A stretch of DNA of 64,000 bases from Trichopria drosophilae (GCA_030407085.1 CM059582.1:140695501-140759500); one strand, 5' to 3'. Numbered from the stretch's first letter, positions 10,628 to 21,967 are shown. The notes: generated from the sequence alone by a model not told the origin. Program-made: numbers and translations.

Positions 10628-10838
10628 TTTTTTTCCGAAGAGAGGAGGAATGCTTTACGCACCATAAGGAGGCCATCGGAGTCCCCCGTGTGTTGGACTC
10701 TTCTGCGTTGGTCTGCAGGAATACTAACTAAACCTCTACCTCTTTCCTCTCCCTGGCCATAATCGACTCCGGGACCAAAGCTTCCGCATTACTTCAGAGT
10801 GGGGCCTAGTTACCAGCAAGATTGGCTGCCTTCTTGTC

Positions 10839-13328
10839 TCATGAAGTCAGGTACTCTTCCCCACGCTCTTCACTCTTTTTCGTGCGGAGAACAGTTTCCA
10901 CGTACGAGAATACCTTTTCCCAGTTCGTCTCGCGTCGTAGTATGATGTCTACTATGAGCTCGGGTGCGATCTCGATGCCCAGCTGCTCTTCTAGGGCATT
11001 TTTATTCGCCATCCATCGGTCACACTCAAAGAAGGTGTGTCTGGGTGTTTCCGGCTTCTTGAACCCGTACATACATTGGGGAGTTGGGCGGATGTGTCGC
11101 CTAAACAGATAGCTCTCGAAGAACCCATGTCCAGTCAGAAACTGTGTCAAGTGGTAATTCGTTTCCCCATGTTTCCTCTGGAGCCAGGGGACTTCGTTGG
11201 GAATCAGAGTATGTGTCCATTTTGCCGTGTTTGTATCTTCAGCCCGTCGCCTTTGCCACTGCTGCAGCATACGTTCTCTCTCCGATGTTCTGATAACGGC
11301 CATGCTAGTGCTATTTTCTTGCTTCTGGTGGAACACGCGTTGTCTCTCCTGAGCGAGCAGGTCGATGGGGGGAGTACTAGCTACTACTGGGCCATGATCG
11401 TCGCTACTATCCTCTCTGCTTGCTCCGGATTCTTAACAAGGATTGCAATCGCGATGTCGTCAGCATATGAGATGATTTTCGCTTAGCTTGGCATTTCCAT
11501 CTGCAGCACACCATCAGACATGATATTCCAGAGGTCTGGTCCCAGTACCTACCCCTGGGCAACTCCAGCCGTGATGTTATACGTCAGGGTGCCATGTAGT
11601 GTGCTGTATATTAAAACGCGGTCCTCCATATAATTCTCGAGAACCCGTCTGAGGTAGTCTGGTAAGCTCCAACGCCCCCATGATGGCGATCCACCTGGCT
11701 GAGTTGAAGGCATTCTTAAAGTTCAGTGTGATTATTACGCAAGCTTCATACTTGACCTGTTGTTGCCTAGCCATGATTTTTGTGCGATACTTACTACTTC
11801 CTGGATAGCGCCGATAGTGGAATGCTGAGCTCTGAACCTGTGCTGGGATTCGGAGAGACCACCAGATTTCTTTACCGCCTCCTGTAGTCGCACCTTCAGC
11901 AGCTTCTCGTACATCTTTTCTGTGTTGTCAAACATGCACAGTGGTCTGTATGATGACGGGGTGATGCCTGCTTCCAGTGAGGCATTGTCCATCCTAAGGA
12001 GCAATTCTGAGTATTCTGTTGCGGCCACCTTCGTAGCCTCGGCAGGTATTCCATCCGGGCCCGGGGCCTTCCGATTACCGAGAGCGTCCGCTGCCTGTTT
12101 GACTTCCCGAACACAAAGGATATGGTCCTGAACTTGAATATGTCTGTGCGCCCTTACTGGATGTTGAGGGAATAGCGCATTAATCACTGTTTCCATGGCG
12201 TTTACGCCGCCTTGTATGGGGGGTGCCTGGAGGCCTAAACGGTGCATGACGATATTATAACCGAGACTCGGTTAATATCGTCGCCGACTTCCTTCCAACA
12301 TCTCAGTTTACTTTGTCGGATAGCTGGTCCTAGGTCTTTTTTAGCATTTTTATACCTTTCTGGGTGGTCGGTGTTCCTGCGTCTATTACGCCGTGCCAGT
12401 CGCCTACATCGTAGTGCCGTCCGTCTTTTTTCGGCGATTTCCTCGGTCCACTAGTAGGCTGGTTTGCGGTGGTACCCCGTTGTGCGCTTAGGCATTGATG
12501 TTTTACAGCCTTTAGCAATGGCACGCATAGTCCATAGGACAAGCTCCTCCGCTTTTGCCTTAGTTAAAAGAGAGGTGGCTATCGTTGTTCGGCGCGTGAT
12601 CCTCCTCTGTAGGGCGTCCCGAAAGGCTGAGCGGTCCAGCTTATTTGCATTCCACTTGAAGGCAGTTGGCCTGGTGCTTGCTATTCGGGGAGTTCTGCTG
12701 GTGTAGTTAGACCCTAAAGTGAACTTGATGTATTGGTGGTCACTGCCATTGAAGTTCTCCAGTACACGCCAGCTCCTTATTCTAGTCGAAAGTTCTGACG
12801 AGGCACAGGTGATGTCGATGATCGTTCCTCTGCAGCCAGTTCGTCTGTGTGTTGGCGAGTTTCCTTCATTCACCAGGACGGCGTCGGTTCATGCGATCAG
12901 CTCGACGAGAGCTGCACCTCTAGGACATCTTCTCCGCTCTCGTCATTCTACAGCCTTGGCATTGAAGTAGCCAGCGAGTATGAATTGACCGTTAGTCTGG
13001 CGCACGAGACCTTCTACCACCGCTAATTTGTCCGGTAGGTGTTGATACCTTCATTAGGTGAGAGGTAGCAGCTTATGATAAATAGGTCCACGCTATCCAC
13101 CCATACAACTCCATCGTCCTTGCCTATGGAGGTTATTGGAAATTTCTTATTGTTTTTAACCCACATTGCAGTGACTCCATCATTGTCGCTATACCAGTAT
13201 CCGTGGTGGGGGCTCCTGTGCTGCTCACTCAGCATAAGGATATCCACGCTTTGTTCGAAGGTTATCTGCGTCAGTAGATCCTGGGCTAGTCTGGACCGAG
13301 CTAGGTTACCCTTCAGAATTACCGCCAT
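10839..13328 (-). pseudogene. LINE ORF2 of copy G: endonuclease, reverse transcriptase, C-terminal zinc motif
   Basis: Start ATG 13,328 (MAVILKGNLARSRL). The EEP domain covers about 13,330-12,450 (SEQHRSPHHGYWYSD, SPNEGINTYR, TIIDITCAS, NGSDHQYIKF) but is frameshifted near 13,020-12,870, where the GDFNAK region is degraded. RT follows: RKAPGPDGIPAE, YRPLCMFDNTEKMYEKLL, QHRFRAQHSTIGAIQ, ITLNFKNAFNSARW, then YADDIAIAIL at about 11,465. The conserved PQGSVLGP box is mutated to V-A-Q-G-stop-V-L-G-P near 11,550. The C-terminus (11,336-10,839) has NYHLTQFLTGHGFF and the RHTFFEC zinc motif. Several frames are needed, so it is a pseudogene. Confidence 0.8.
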
Positions 13329-14808
13329 TTTGCTCTCATTGCTTGCGCATTCCTGCATGCTGTTAAGCATGCCTCACATTTGTGGGACCCTGGGGCATGA
13401 TCCAGAGTTGTTTGAATTTTGCGGGGGGGGGGGGGCGCACATCCCAGCACCATTTTAATCTATCTCGTAGGTCGCAACTCTCAGCAATGTGTCCGAAGCC
13501 TTGACATCTATAACATTTGGACAGTACATACATATGTACAGTTGACATTTGGACAGTACATATATACAGTTGACCCAGCCAACCTTGAGGTGTGCAGCTT
13601 TCTCCAGCTTGTCTGCCGCTTTGGCGTCTAGTTCCACAAAGGCAGATGCACTCCCCGAAAGCTCTTGTAGGAGATTGCGATTCTGGCGTCCTCCAACAGA
13701 ATTTCCACGAGGGTAGATAGAGAGTTCTTGATCTCTTCCACATCCGTTGCCGCGTCCAGGTCTCATACCTGGACAGTTGTCAATGGTCGAGTTGGCTGAC
13801 GGCACCGCCTTCGCCAACTATCCTCTGAACTCCGTTCCCAAAGTTGGTTCTGTCCTCTTTCGAAGCTCCTACTTCAACCAGTGTGTACCCTTTTCGGGTC
13901 TTCCTGATAGATCGTACAGTTATTCCCAGTTCCTCTGGGATCACGTTCTTGCGAATATCCTTAAGTACGACTGCGTACATCCTCCCCTCAGCTGGTTTGA
14001 TGAGGATTGTATCAGGGCGCACACGGCGGCAGTTTCCCTTGGGTTTTGTCGGATTTCTAACATCGGTATTTTGCTCAACCGGAGCATTCCGATGTTTAGC
14101 CATTATCCTCTGGCTTACTACTTCGGTCCATTTGTTATTGTCCGCCATTAGATTCCCTCGAAAAGAGCCGACTTGATCGTTCCGTGTGTTCTCTCCGCTG
14201 GTTACATCTCGGTATGTTGGCTTCTTTTTTCATCTTCCTCAGCCCGTCGCCTGCGGGCTAGGTGTGTTATCGTTCCGCTTCCTCTTCTCCTGTGATGGGT
14301 CGTGATTCGACGTATTAAGGTTAGATACCCCGTTCCTTTGATTCATGGTTTGTTGTGCACCATCCTTCATCCTGGATGCCAGTTCGTCCCGTTCTCGTGA
14401 CATAGACTCCATCCATGTCTTACTTTCGGTCCTCTCTGCCTCTTGGTCTGCCTTCCAGGCTCTTCTATGTCGACTGATTTCTGACATGAAGTCTTCAATA
14501 GCCTCGGTCCAGTCCTTAATTTCGTTGAACATGTTTTTCTTGCTTCTGCGAAATCGGATCATGCTCTTGACCGTAGAAGTCACCGATGTGAGAACTTTGT
14601 CATCGAGTTCGATCTTCTCCGCTATGCTAAGGCGTATCATTTCCAGCTGGGTCATTCTCGTGTCTGACGCCTCCTCGTCACCAGTAGCATTATCGGAGCC
14701 CTTAGCCTGGTTATCCACACAGGGTTCCGTGTTATTCGGCGATGTGTTGCTCGTGTCGGTGATGCCCTCCTGCAACCTTGGGCCACCGCCCACTGCCCCC
14801 ACGGCCAT
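13319..14808 (-). pseudogene. LINE ORF1 of copy G with frameshifts and an insertion in the zinc region
   Basis: ATG at 14,808 (MAVGAVGGGP). Segments: MIRFRRSKKNMFNEIKDW (about 14,580), a charged stretch ending PSPQATG and a stop at 14,239, then in a new frame DTILIKPAEGRMYAVVLKDIRK (14,010-13,960) and the start of the knuckles CYRCQGFGHIAESC at about 13,500. A ~60-bp insertion with an internal ~32-bp direct duplication (13,514-13,575) sits between VGWVNC and the first knuckle. An 11-G run at about 13,423 interrupts the second knuckle. The last knuckle region ends at TAA 13,319, overlapping the ORF2 ATG. Confidence 0.75.
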
Positions 14809-15113
14809 AGCCGCTTGGCAGTCGGAAGCGATGAGGGATTGGTTACCCCACAGGTAGTCATTTTTACCAGTCTACATTTCATTCATAATTGGAAGCCATT
14901 AGCCGCGCTTGCGTTCGGGGTTTGGCGTTCGCGGATTACCTTCCGCTAGAACGATTGTTGGCCAAGGCTATCGAGCTCGTTCCACCCGTTGAATCTGGTT
15001 TTGGTCCGCCCCGGGTATTTTATTTCTCCGGTACCCTCCATATCTGGCGAGCATTCCCATATCCGCCACGTGGGGAGGCGCTCGATGGGTGATCCAGAAA
15101 CACCACAAGAGAG
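14809..15113 (-). other. 5' UTR of copy G
   Basis: The distal ~115 bp match the 5' terminal block of copies A, C and F (TTTTGGTCCGCCCCGG, TATTTTATTTCTCCGGTACC, CATATCTGGCGAGCATTCCC in + reading). The inner part differs from copies C and F, as does the ORF1 N-terminus, suggesting a subfamily difference. Confidence 0.65.
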
Positions 15114-15157
15114 TAGTTTTTTTCCCGAAGAGGGGAGGAATGCTTTACGCACCATAA

Positions 15158-15176
15158 GGGAGCCATCGGGGCTCCC
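15158..15176 (-). other. 3' UTR hairpin, copy H
   Basis: GGGAGCC-ATCGG-GGCTCCC, perfect 7-bp stem at the same distance from the poly(A) as in copies D, E and F. Confidence 0.65.
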
Positions 15177-15368
15177 CCGTGTGTGGGACTCAACTGCAGG
15201 CAGGCATACCCATTAAACCTCCACCTCTATTCTTTAGCCAGAACCACGCCGGGACTTACGCCGTCGCATTACTTCAGGATGGAGGCCTACTTTTTTTTAG
15301 CCTTTTAATTGCGGCTGCTTCCTGTTTTCTCCCCCATATCAAGTAGCTACATCACTATCGCTGTCTTC

Positions 15369-16260
15369 TCATTTGTCCCCTTCTGCTTTTTTTGTTCTGA
15401 GTACTGTCTCTACGTACTGGGACACAGCATCCCAGGGCCCTTCGCTACTGATCATGATTGCGATAGCAGACTTAGTTTTAAACTCCCTTCCTAGCGCGGT
15501 CTGAAGTCTACATCTGTCATGCATCCACCGTTCGCACTCAAAAAATGTGTGCCTTAGAGTGTCGGCTTTACCGCAGCCATACCCACATTGCGGGCTGAGT
15601 CTGATATGCCGCCGGATTGGAAAGGTCTGTGTTGCTATCGTTTTTATTCTTGATTGCGTATTGAACGTACTGATGGTCACTTGCCATGAAATCTTCAGAA
15701 CTGTCCACGAGGTTACTAATGCAGCAAGGGTTTGATGTGATGTCGATGATGGAGCCTCTGGAGTTGGGCCTACGAAAAGTTGTTACGTCACCTGAGTTAA
15801 GGATAGCTAGGTCAAGCCTGGCGGCCATTTCCAGGATTTCTCGGCCTCTCGTGTTCGTGCGTGTTATGTCCCAGTCAATTGCCTTCGAGTTGAAGTCTCC
15901 TGCAACTAGGGTGTTCCCGCTGGTATTCCTTATTGTGTCCTCCAGGCTTGACAGTTTTTTCTTAAACGCATTCATACTATCGTTGGGTGACAGGTAGCAA
16001 CTGAAGATCGTAAAGTCCTCCGTCTTAATCCACACAAATCCGTCACGGGTGCCAGAATCAGTGACTGCGAATGCGGAGGTGTCGTACCGGCATACCCATA
16101 TTGCCGCTGTTCCAGATTTGTCGGTGTACCATGAGCGATCGTTCCGGTTTCGGTATTGCTCAGATACTATCGCGACTTGAATTTGTTTGTCATTAATTGC
16201 ATGGGAGAGTAGGTCATGGGCCAGCCGGCATCTGCTCAGGTTCGTCTGCAGCATTGTCAT
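15369..16260 (-). pseudogene. LINE ORF2 of copy H: endonuclease joined to C-terminal zinc tail
   Basis: ATG 16,260 (MTMLQTNLSRCRLAHDLL). The EEP domain is intact to about residue 205: IVSEQYRNRNDRSWYTD, SPNDSMNAFKKKL, VAGDFNSKAIDWD, TFRRPNSRGSIIDIT, ASDHQYVQYAI. At about 15,650 it is joined out of frame to the ORF2 C-terminus (IRLSPQCGYGCGKADTLRHTFFEC, YVETVLRTKKAEGDK). The entire RT is deleted. Endonuclease residues look complete, so the truncated protein might still fold as a nuclease, but this is inference. ORF1 stop and ORF2 start overlap as ATGA. Confidence 0.82.
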
Positions 16261-17090
16261 CTGCGGACTTTTGCTTTTCCCAGTTCATCTAAAAAAGTTT
16301 TACATCGACGCGAACTAGGGAGGTGATTCGCAAGAACGCTATGTTCTGCACGAACTGCGCAGTGTGGAGCCGTGCTATATGTCTCATTTTCGAGTCTGTC
16401 CTTGCCACACTTCCAGTACTTTCCGGATCTGTCGGTATCTGTGCAGTACAGGGATATATGGCCAAATCCATGGCATTTGTAGCAACGTGCGATGTTTTCT
16501 AGTTGGCGTATACGACAGTTTACCCAGCCGATACGTAAGCGCGATTTTAATATAAGAGATCTGGCAGCGTTTTCGCCGAGCTCGTCGAATGCCGTTTTGT
16601 TTCCTCTGAACCCTTTATCTTGACGGGTGATCTTTATTTCCGGCATCTCAGTAGGTCGGAAACACTCTTTCAGAGCTTGAGACACCTCCTCGTACGCCGT
16701 TGACTCGTCAATATCCATAATTTGGATGAGAAATGTCGAATTCAAGGATTTTACCTTGACTCGATCGCCCAAAGCATCCTGAATGGCGCCTCCAAACTTA
16801 CTGTTGTTTTTCTTAGATGGACCAAGTTGGATGAGTACATCTCCTTTGGAAAAGGATGTACTTTTTTCTTGATTTGCCTCAAGACTTCCGAGTAACTGGT
16901 TTCCTGGGATGGTCTGATAATGACTGCTTGCCGGCGAAGACGAACACGATTACTGGAGTCATTTCCGGGTTGTGTGGTTTCTTTGGCCTTCCTGGTGGCT
17001 ACCGATGTTTTCTTTTCGTCGTCACCAATTCCTTACTGACGAGACCTGGCCCCGATCTGGGAAGGTGTTTCATGCCATATTATGGCCCAA
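16257..17090 (-). pseudogene. LINE ORF1 of copy H, N-terminus missing, one frameshift
   Basis: The main open stretch (16,772-16,257) has LRIGWVNCRIRQLENIARCYKC, knuckle CYKCHGFGHISLYC, then a weaker second knuckle (KYWKCGKDRLENETY) lacking its canonical spacing, and ends RR-stop. Upstream, in another frame, is an AVIIRPSQETSYSEVLRQIKKK block (about 16,930-16,870) homologous to AVIIKPAEGKKYLDILKEIRRK of copy A. The frame changes near 16,850. The sequence beyond 17,090 is not recognisable. Confidence 0.75.
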
Positions 17091-17638
17091 ATATGTCAAT
17101 TTCTACACGGGATATTAACGAAAAATATCGATAATAAATCTTATTTCAGCATAAAAACTCTTAAAGAATTTGAAGCTTAAGTTCCATTCAGATTGGATCT
17201 TGCGTGTGTATACATTCAGGTCCACTATTCGGCTAAGTCCCTGGATAACGGCTTTGATGCCGTTATGGCAGACCGACGTAGAAAACGTGTTACGATGCAG
17301 GGACTTGGAATCGTAGTATCGGCGGTTGAGGGTGAGACAGCAGGCTCTTAAGCGTCGTCATCCAGCAACTGCAGCTCTTCATTGGTAGGAAACTTGGCTA
17401 ATGTAGAGTATACTGCCACAAGACAAAGTAACAATCTATGTCAAGACTGCGATTGTAATCGTGATGTGTTTTGTTATATTTGCGAAATCATTTCATTGCG
17501 AAAACAAATTAATCATGACACCAAAGTCACATAAAAGGGGATTTTTGATTCAGAAATTGATGAGAATGCATGGGCTCCCAATATAATTTGAAATTGTTGG
17601 AAATTAATGCTTAACATTAAGGAGGGTTTACAGAAACG
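17091..17638. other. AT-rich non-coding spacer
   Basis: No ORF or known TE signature. A small perfect hairpin ATAACGG-CTTTGATG-CCGTTAT lies near 17,247. The stretch near 17,440-17,480 (CTGCGATTGTAATCGTGATG...) may be the outer N-terminus of the decayed gene at 18.4 kb but cannot be assigned. Confidence 0.5.
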
Positions 17639-17907
17639 CTGATTCGTAATCGGAGATCCCGAAAACTTGCGAGTAACAAATTTTGTTAAAAATGAGACAT
17701 TAACACTTTTTTGATCGACATATTGGACCCGCCATTTTGAATTTGTTGAAACTAATATCGGATTCGTAATCAGCGACTCCCAAAACCTCCGAGTAACAAA
17801 TTTTGTTGAAAATTAAGCATTTTAAATTTTTGTTGGCCGCCATATTGGATCCGCCATTTTGAATTTGGTAAACCTAATATCGGAGATGTGATCAGCGACC
17901 CCAAAAA
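17639..17907. repeat. ~120-bp tandem repeat, 2.2 copies
   Basis: Two units starting at about 17,639 and 17,759 and a partial third at 17,879. Each unit has GATTCGTAATC, an AAAACCTCCGAGTAAC-like segment, AAATTTTGTT, and GGATCCGCCATTTTGAATTT at its end. A related single fragment (CGGATTCGGATTAAGCGACC) lies at 19,886 on the other side of the decayed gene. Confidence 0.75.
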
Positions 17908-18399
17908 CCTTTATAAATAAATCTATAGTAAAAAAAATCTTGTGCAGTTTGCAAAAATGAATTTATTCGGAAAAAACACAGTTTTTTCAATTTAATTTGT
18001 TGATAACAAATATAATAATAACACTATTCGATAAAATTATTTTTTTTATAGTTATATTTGTTCTATGTAGGAAATGAAACAAGATATCGTCCCCGTATAC
18101 TTCATATTCTGCGAGAAAAGTGAGAAAATGTGAATAAATCTAGGTGGTATAACGCATGGACCACTATGCCGCAAAGGGTTAACCGTTGGAAGAAAAACAA
18201 AAAAGCAATCAAATTTCCGGTCCAGCTGAATGGAAAAACCCTCTTTGTAAAGAAGATTGCTTTGTTTGCTCAAATAAAGTTGGTCAGAATTACACTGCCA
18301 CAAACAAACACATCGTTTATAAAATAGTGACATCAGTAAAGGCTCCAAGTTAATCCAACGGCAAAGGAGAAAAACTGATTTCGAGAGCATTAACGCAGT

Positions 18400-19602
18400 G
18401 AAAAATGACGAATTTATGAATGTTGATGAATACGAGCTTGAAAGCGACCATGACGATAGCGACTCTGACTATTCTGCAGACACTAAAAAATCAGTCCCAA
18501 AGCTAGTTTCACAGCCAAAATAAATCATCTCATACGTAATTTATGTATGCCAAAAGATAGTGCAGAGTTTTTGGCTTCATTTATGAAGCAGCCTAATTTC
18601 CTAGAACCAAAGACAAGTGTTTCAATATATCCAAATCGAGAATCAGACTTTCGATAATACTTTTATAAAGATGAAGATCTTATCTTGTATTTTGTGCCGA
18701 CATCAGTGGACTGATGAATGAAATGGAAAAATTGCTACAATTCATCGATTCTTCGAAAAGAAGTATTAAGGCAGTATTACTCCATAATACCAATGTTTAT
18801 GCTCCTATACCTATGGCTCATTCGACTGTAATGAAGGAAAAATATGGAAATATGGAAATACTTCTGAATAAAATTGGTTACGAGCAATGCAGGTGGCAGA
18901 GTTGTGGGAATTTCAAAATCATAACTATGTTACTTGGGCAACAGTCTGGATTTACAAAATATCCCTGCTACTTATGTTTATGGAATAGTAAAGCTAGAAA
19001 CAGCGTTACAAGGTAAGAGATTGGCCTATGATTAAGTCCCTCATTAAAGGTCCTGCCCCCTCCTCTGCACTTAAAATAAGGTCTTATGAAGCAGTATGTC
19101 AAAGCTCTTGATAAGGCAGGTAAATATTTCAAGTATTTACAGGCGATACTTCCTAAAATTTCTGAGGCCAAAATTAAAGAAGGGATCTTTGACGGTCCTC
19201 AAAATCCGAAAATTGCTTAAGGATAACGTCTTTATTAGTCAGATGAATAGTGTGGAGAAAGCAGCTTGGTTGAGTTTTCGAGTGGTTGTACAAAACTTCT
19301 TGGGAAATCGAAAAAGTCCACAATATAAAGAAATAGCAGCCAAGATGATAAGTGACTACGAGAAGTTAGGATGCTTGATGAGTTTGAAGCTGCATTTCCT
19401 GCACTCTCATCTTGACAAATTTCTTAAAAACGTAGGACTTTTCAGCGAGGAACAGGATAAACGTTTACAACAAGACATTAAAATTGTTGAAACTCGCTAT
19501 CAGGGAGCATGGGATGTCAATATTTTGGCAGATTTTTTCTGGATGCTCAACAAAGAATCACTTAATCAGAGCAAAAAGCATATAAAACTCCTACAAACAT
19601 AG
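18400..19602 (+). pseudogene. Decayed TE-associated conserved protein of unknown function
   Basis: Pieces in shifting frames match a protein type I recall as repeated in many insect and other invertebrate genomes, without a known function. In order: an acidic segment (ESDHDDSDSDYSADT, 18,440-18,480); CMPKDSAEFLASFMKQPNFLEPKT (18,548-18,615, with a stop just before); an open part 18,714-19,016 with GNFKIITMLLGQQSGFTKYPCYLCLWNSKA; MKQYVKALDKAGKYFKYLQAILP (19,086-19,216); and 19,200-19,602 with VVQNFLGNRKSP, LKLHFLHSHLDKFLKNVG and RYQGAWDVNILADFFWMLNKES. At least three frame changes or stops are present. The CYLC and HFLHSH elements could bind metal. Flanking copies of the 120-bp repeat suggest it belongs to one mobile unit. 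Confidence 0.65.
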
Positions 19603-20642
19603 GTCGTTTGAAGAGGAAAGAACACGATATAGTTAAAAACAAAAAACCATTAAAATATTTTGCGTTTTAGGAGCAACATTCTTAATATCAATTAGCCCTT
19701 TTAAGGGATATACATTATGTACAAAATCCGATCGAGCAACCTCCCCGCGGTGTACATAGGGTAATGCCAATGCAATGCCGGCGGGTCAAAGAATTTAGAA
19801 AATTGGTCTTAATTAAAAGCATGTAAAAATAAAGTCATTTTTTGAGGATAGAAAAAAAACCCTGCTATGATGGGGTTATATGGACCTCGGATTCGGATTA
19901 AGCGACCCCAAAAACGTAAGGTACACATAGTAAAACCTCCAGGTCAGAATACATTACTTTTGTGTGGCTGTGTTATGAAATATAAAAATTTTCGAAAATT
20001 CTATTTTTTATATTTTAGCGTTCAATTCCTCGAACATCATTTATATCCTGAAATTTATCTGTTTTATTTCACTTAATTCTTCGAGATTTCGAGAACAATC
20101 GATTAATCGAAAAGATGCTATACAACATAATTTGGACAGTGGAAAAAACCGTTATAATAACCTCTTATAAAAGTATTTTGCGTTATTAGGGCCCGAGTTA
20201 TCGCCAAAAAACAATTTTTGAACGTTTTTTAGTCTAGCAAAAAAAAGCAAGCCCTCGCAGGTGCTGAAAACTTAGAGTTAAGCCTTTCTTGATGTCTCCT
20301 ACTTCCTTGAAAAAAAAAATTGTGAGTCGGAATGATGTCTTTATTAAATGTGCATAGTGACTGCGCTATTAATAAAACAAACCATCAAGTATGATAGATT
20401 CCTTTAGTGCCTACATCAGGTGCACGTTTATTACTTATTTTAAGTTGATACAAATGCGTTTTGACATACAATTTTTTGAAAAACAAAAAAAATTAGTCTG
20501 AAATACATGATTTTTTACATATTTTTGCACAAAAATATAGAAAATGACAATTTTTTAAAAATGTTATCATCACTATTCTGAAAAAGTGACCATCAAGCAA
20601 TAAAATGCCTGTACTTTCGATTTTTTCCCTTACATGTTTCAT
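19603..20642. other. AT-rich non-coding region
   Basis: No credible ORF. It holds an isolated fragment of the 120-bp repeat (about 19,878-19,912), one short G+C patch (19,738-19,785) and otherwise A/T-rich sequence. Confidence 0.6.
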
Positions 20643-21340
20643 CTCTTACTAATTCTGAAAAAAAGTAAACTAAGAAAATATGATGTAACTGGGATATCAG
20701 TTCACGTCTAGCGAAATAAATCATTCGGTACTTATACGTAAAAATGTTTGTTCGAATTTATAATTCTATTCCCGCGAACGACACAAGCGGTCTCTATTAT
20801 TGTTAAAGTCCATGTTATTATTACATCCGGCATCATTAGTGCCCTCTATCAAATTATTGTTTCCGTTTTTGGTTTTCCGATGCGACACGTTTCAGTTGCG
20901 ATTTCGTCTTCATATGATCGACCACGCTAGTCCGAAGCAATTATTCCCTTTTCCAGCGCGTCGGTAAAGATTTCGCGAGCAATCGGCATTTTACCGGTGT
21001 TGTGTCAGTTAAATATTTTGTTAGAAAATAATTCAGAACTCACTTAATTGTACCAATTCAAAGAATAGAAAATAAGAATTTACTATTCACACCGGGAGTG
21101 TTATTTATTTTCCGCATGTGCAAAAACCTAAGAATCCTGGGCTACAAATTCCTACGTTTGCGGATAAGGTTTACGGCGCAAACAATGTTGAATCACCTAC
21201 TATTGGATTTAATATTAAAAATCATCCCTCTACCGCTTATAATTGGAACTATTGTTAAAATGATTTATTGCGCTAGACGTGAACTGATATCCCAGTTACG
21301 TCATATTTTCTTTCTTTACTGTTTTCAGAATTAGTAAGAG
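20643..21340. mobile_element. Inverted-repeat element, possible MITE or DNA transposon remnant
   Basis: 20,643-20,723 and 21,261-21,340 are inverted copies of about 80 bp at roughly 90% identity by eye, sharing CTCTTACTAATTCTGAAAA, AACTGGGATATCAGTTCACG and CTAGCGNAATAAATCA. The 537 bp between them hold no clear ORF. No clear target duplication is visible. It could also be an inverted duplication of unrelated origin. Confidence 0.6.
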
Positions 21341-21511
21341 GACCATATTACCGAGAAAAACTTAATTGTTTATGTAATTTTATTAAAGCGGCAAAGAAAT
21401 ATACCTGTATTTACTTATTTACTATTATCTATAATCGGTTACATCAACGTTCTAGTACTAATATGTAAGTCTAGAATGTATTCTTCATTTTATCACTGTT
21501 TAATGCTATAT
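21341..21511. other. AT-rich spacer next to BEL-1
   Basis: Nothing recognisable. It is the pre-insertion flank of BEL-1; the target site ACCGG follows. Confidence 0.5.
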
Positions 21512-21516
21512 ACCGG

Positions 21517-21962
21517 TGTTTGATTCTGTCATTTATTTGGAATTGTAACTTCGATAAATGTAAAACCACTGGAGCCATCTGTTAGCTATGCGCTACACTA
21601 TCAATTCATCGATCATTGCTCCGCTCCTAGGTCACGTGATTTCCCGGCATTTCTCGCGAACGCGTGGTCTTGGCGTGCTTCTCTCCCGATCGGAAGATAG
21701 TTTTGAGACTTCGTGACGAAAGGTGTACATCTTTGAAACTACCCGCGCGCGAACCTCCTTTTGGAGCGACTTCGATAACGAGACGAATAATAGTGTATTG
21801 CCTGAGACGAACTCAATAAATACGGTAGTGAACACCGCTGAGTGAATTTATCACGGACTTTCTTTCACAATTCCTTTGTTCCCGTAGTGGTAATCTGCGT
21901 TGGTACGGGTCCGCAGTTCCAGGATAACACATTTTAACAAAAGGTTATCATCCGTAGTTACA
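21517..21962 (+). repeat. 5' LTR of BEL-1
   Basis: 446 bp, starting TGTTTG and ending TTACA. It contains AATAAA (near 21,816). It pairs with the 3' LTR over its full length. Confidence 0.93.
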
Positions 21963-21967
21963 TTATT

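Larger units (their letters stand above)
10628..15113 (-). mobile_element. R1-clade LINE, TAG-array copy G, nearly full length (4.5 kb)
   Basis: The most complete copy of the array: 3' UTR (10,635-10,838), ORF2 with C-terminal zinc, RT with YADD and endonuclease, ORF1 and a 5' UTR reaching the conserved terminus. The 5' end at 15,113 is separated from copy H by a single TAG triplet (15,114-15,116). Coding regions carry several stops and frameshifts, so it is inactive. Confidence 0.85.
15117..17090 (-). mobile_element. R1-clade LINE, TAG-array copy H, internally deleted and 5'-truncated
   Basis: Rightmost copy. Poly(A) as T7 at 15,117-15,123, full 3' UTR, ORF2 lacking the RT, then ORF1 truncated near 17,090, where similarity gives way to unrelated AT-rich DNA without a TAG tract. 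It is thus the likely founder-side edge of the array. Confidence 0.8.

Noticed and set aside
17240..17270. Hairpin near 17,247 as a tRNA or terminator
   Set aside because: A single 7-bp stem with an 8-nt loop; no cloverleaf and no gene upstream.
18052..18390. 112-codon minus frame
   Set aside because: AT-rich spacer upstream of a plus-strand pseudogene, no motif.
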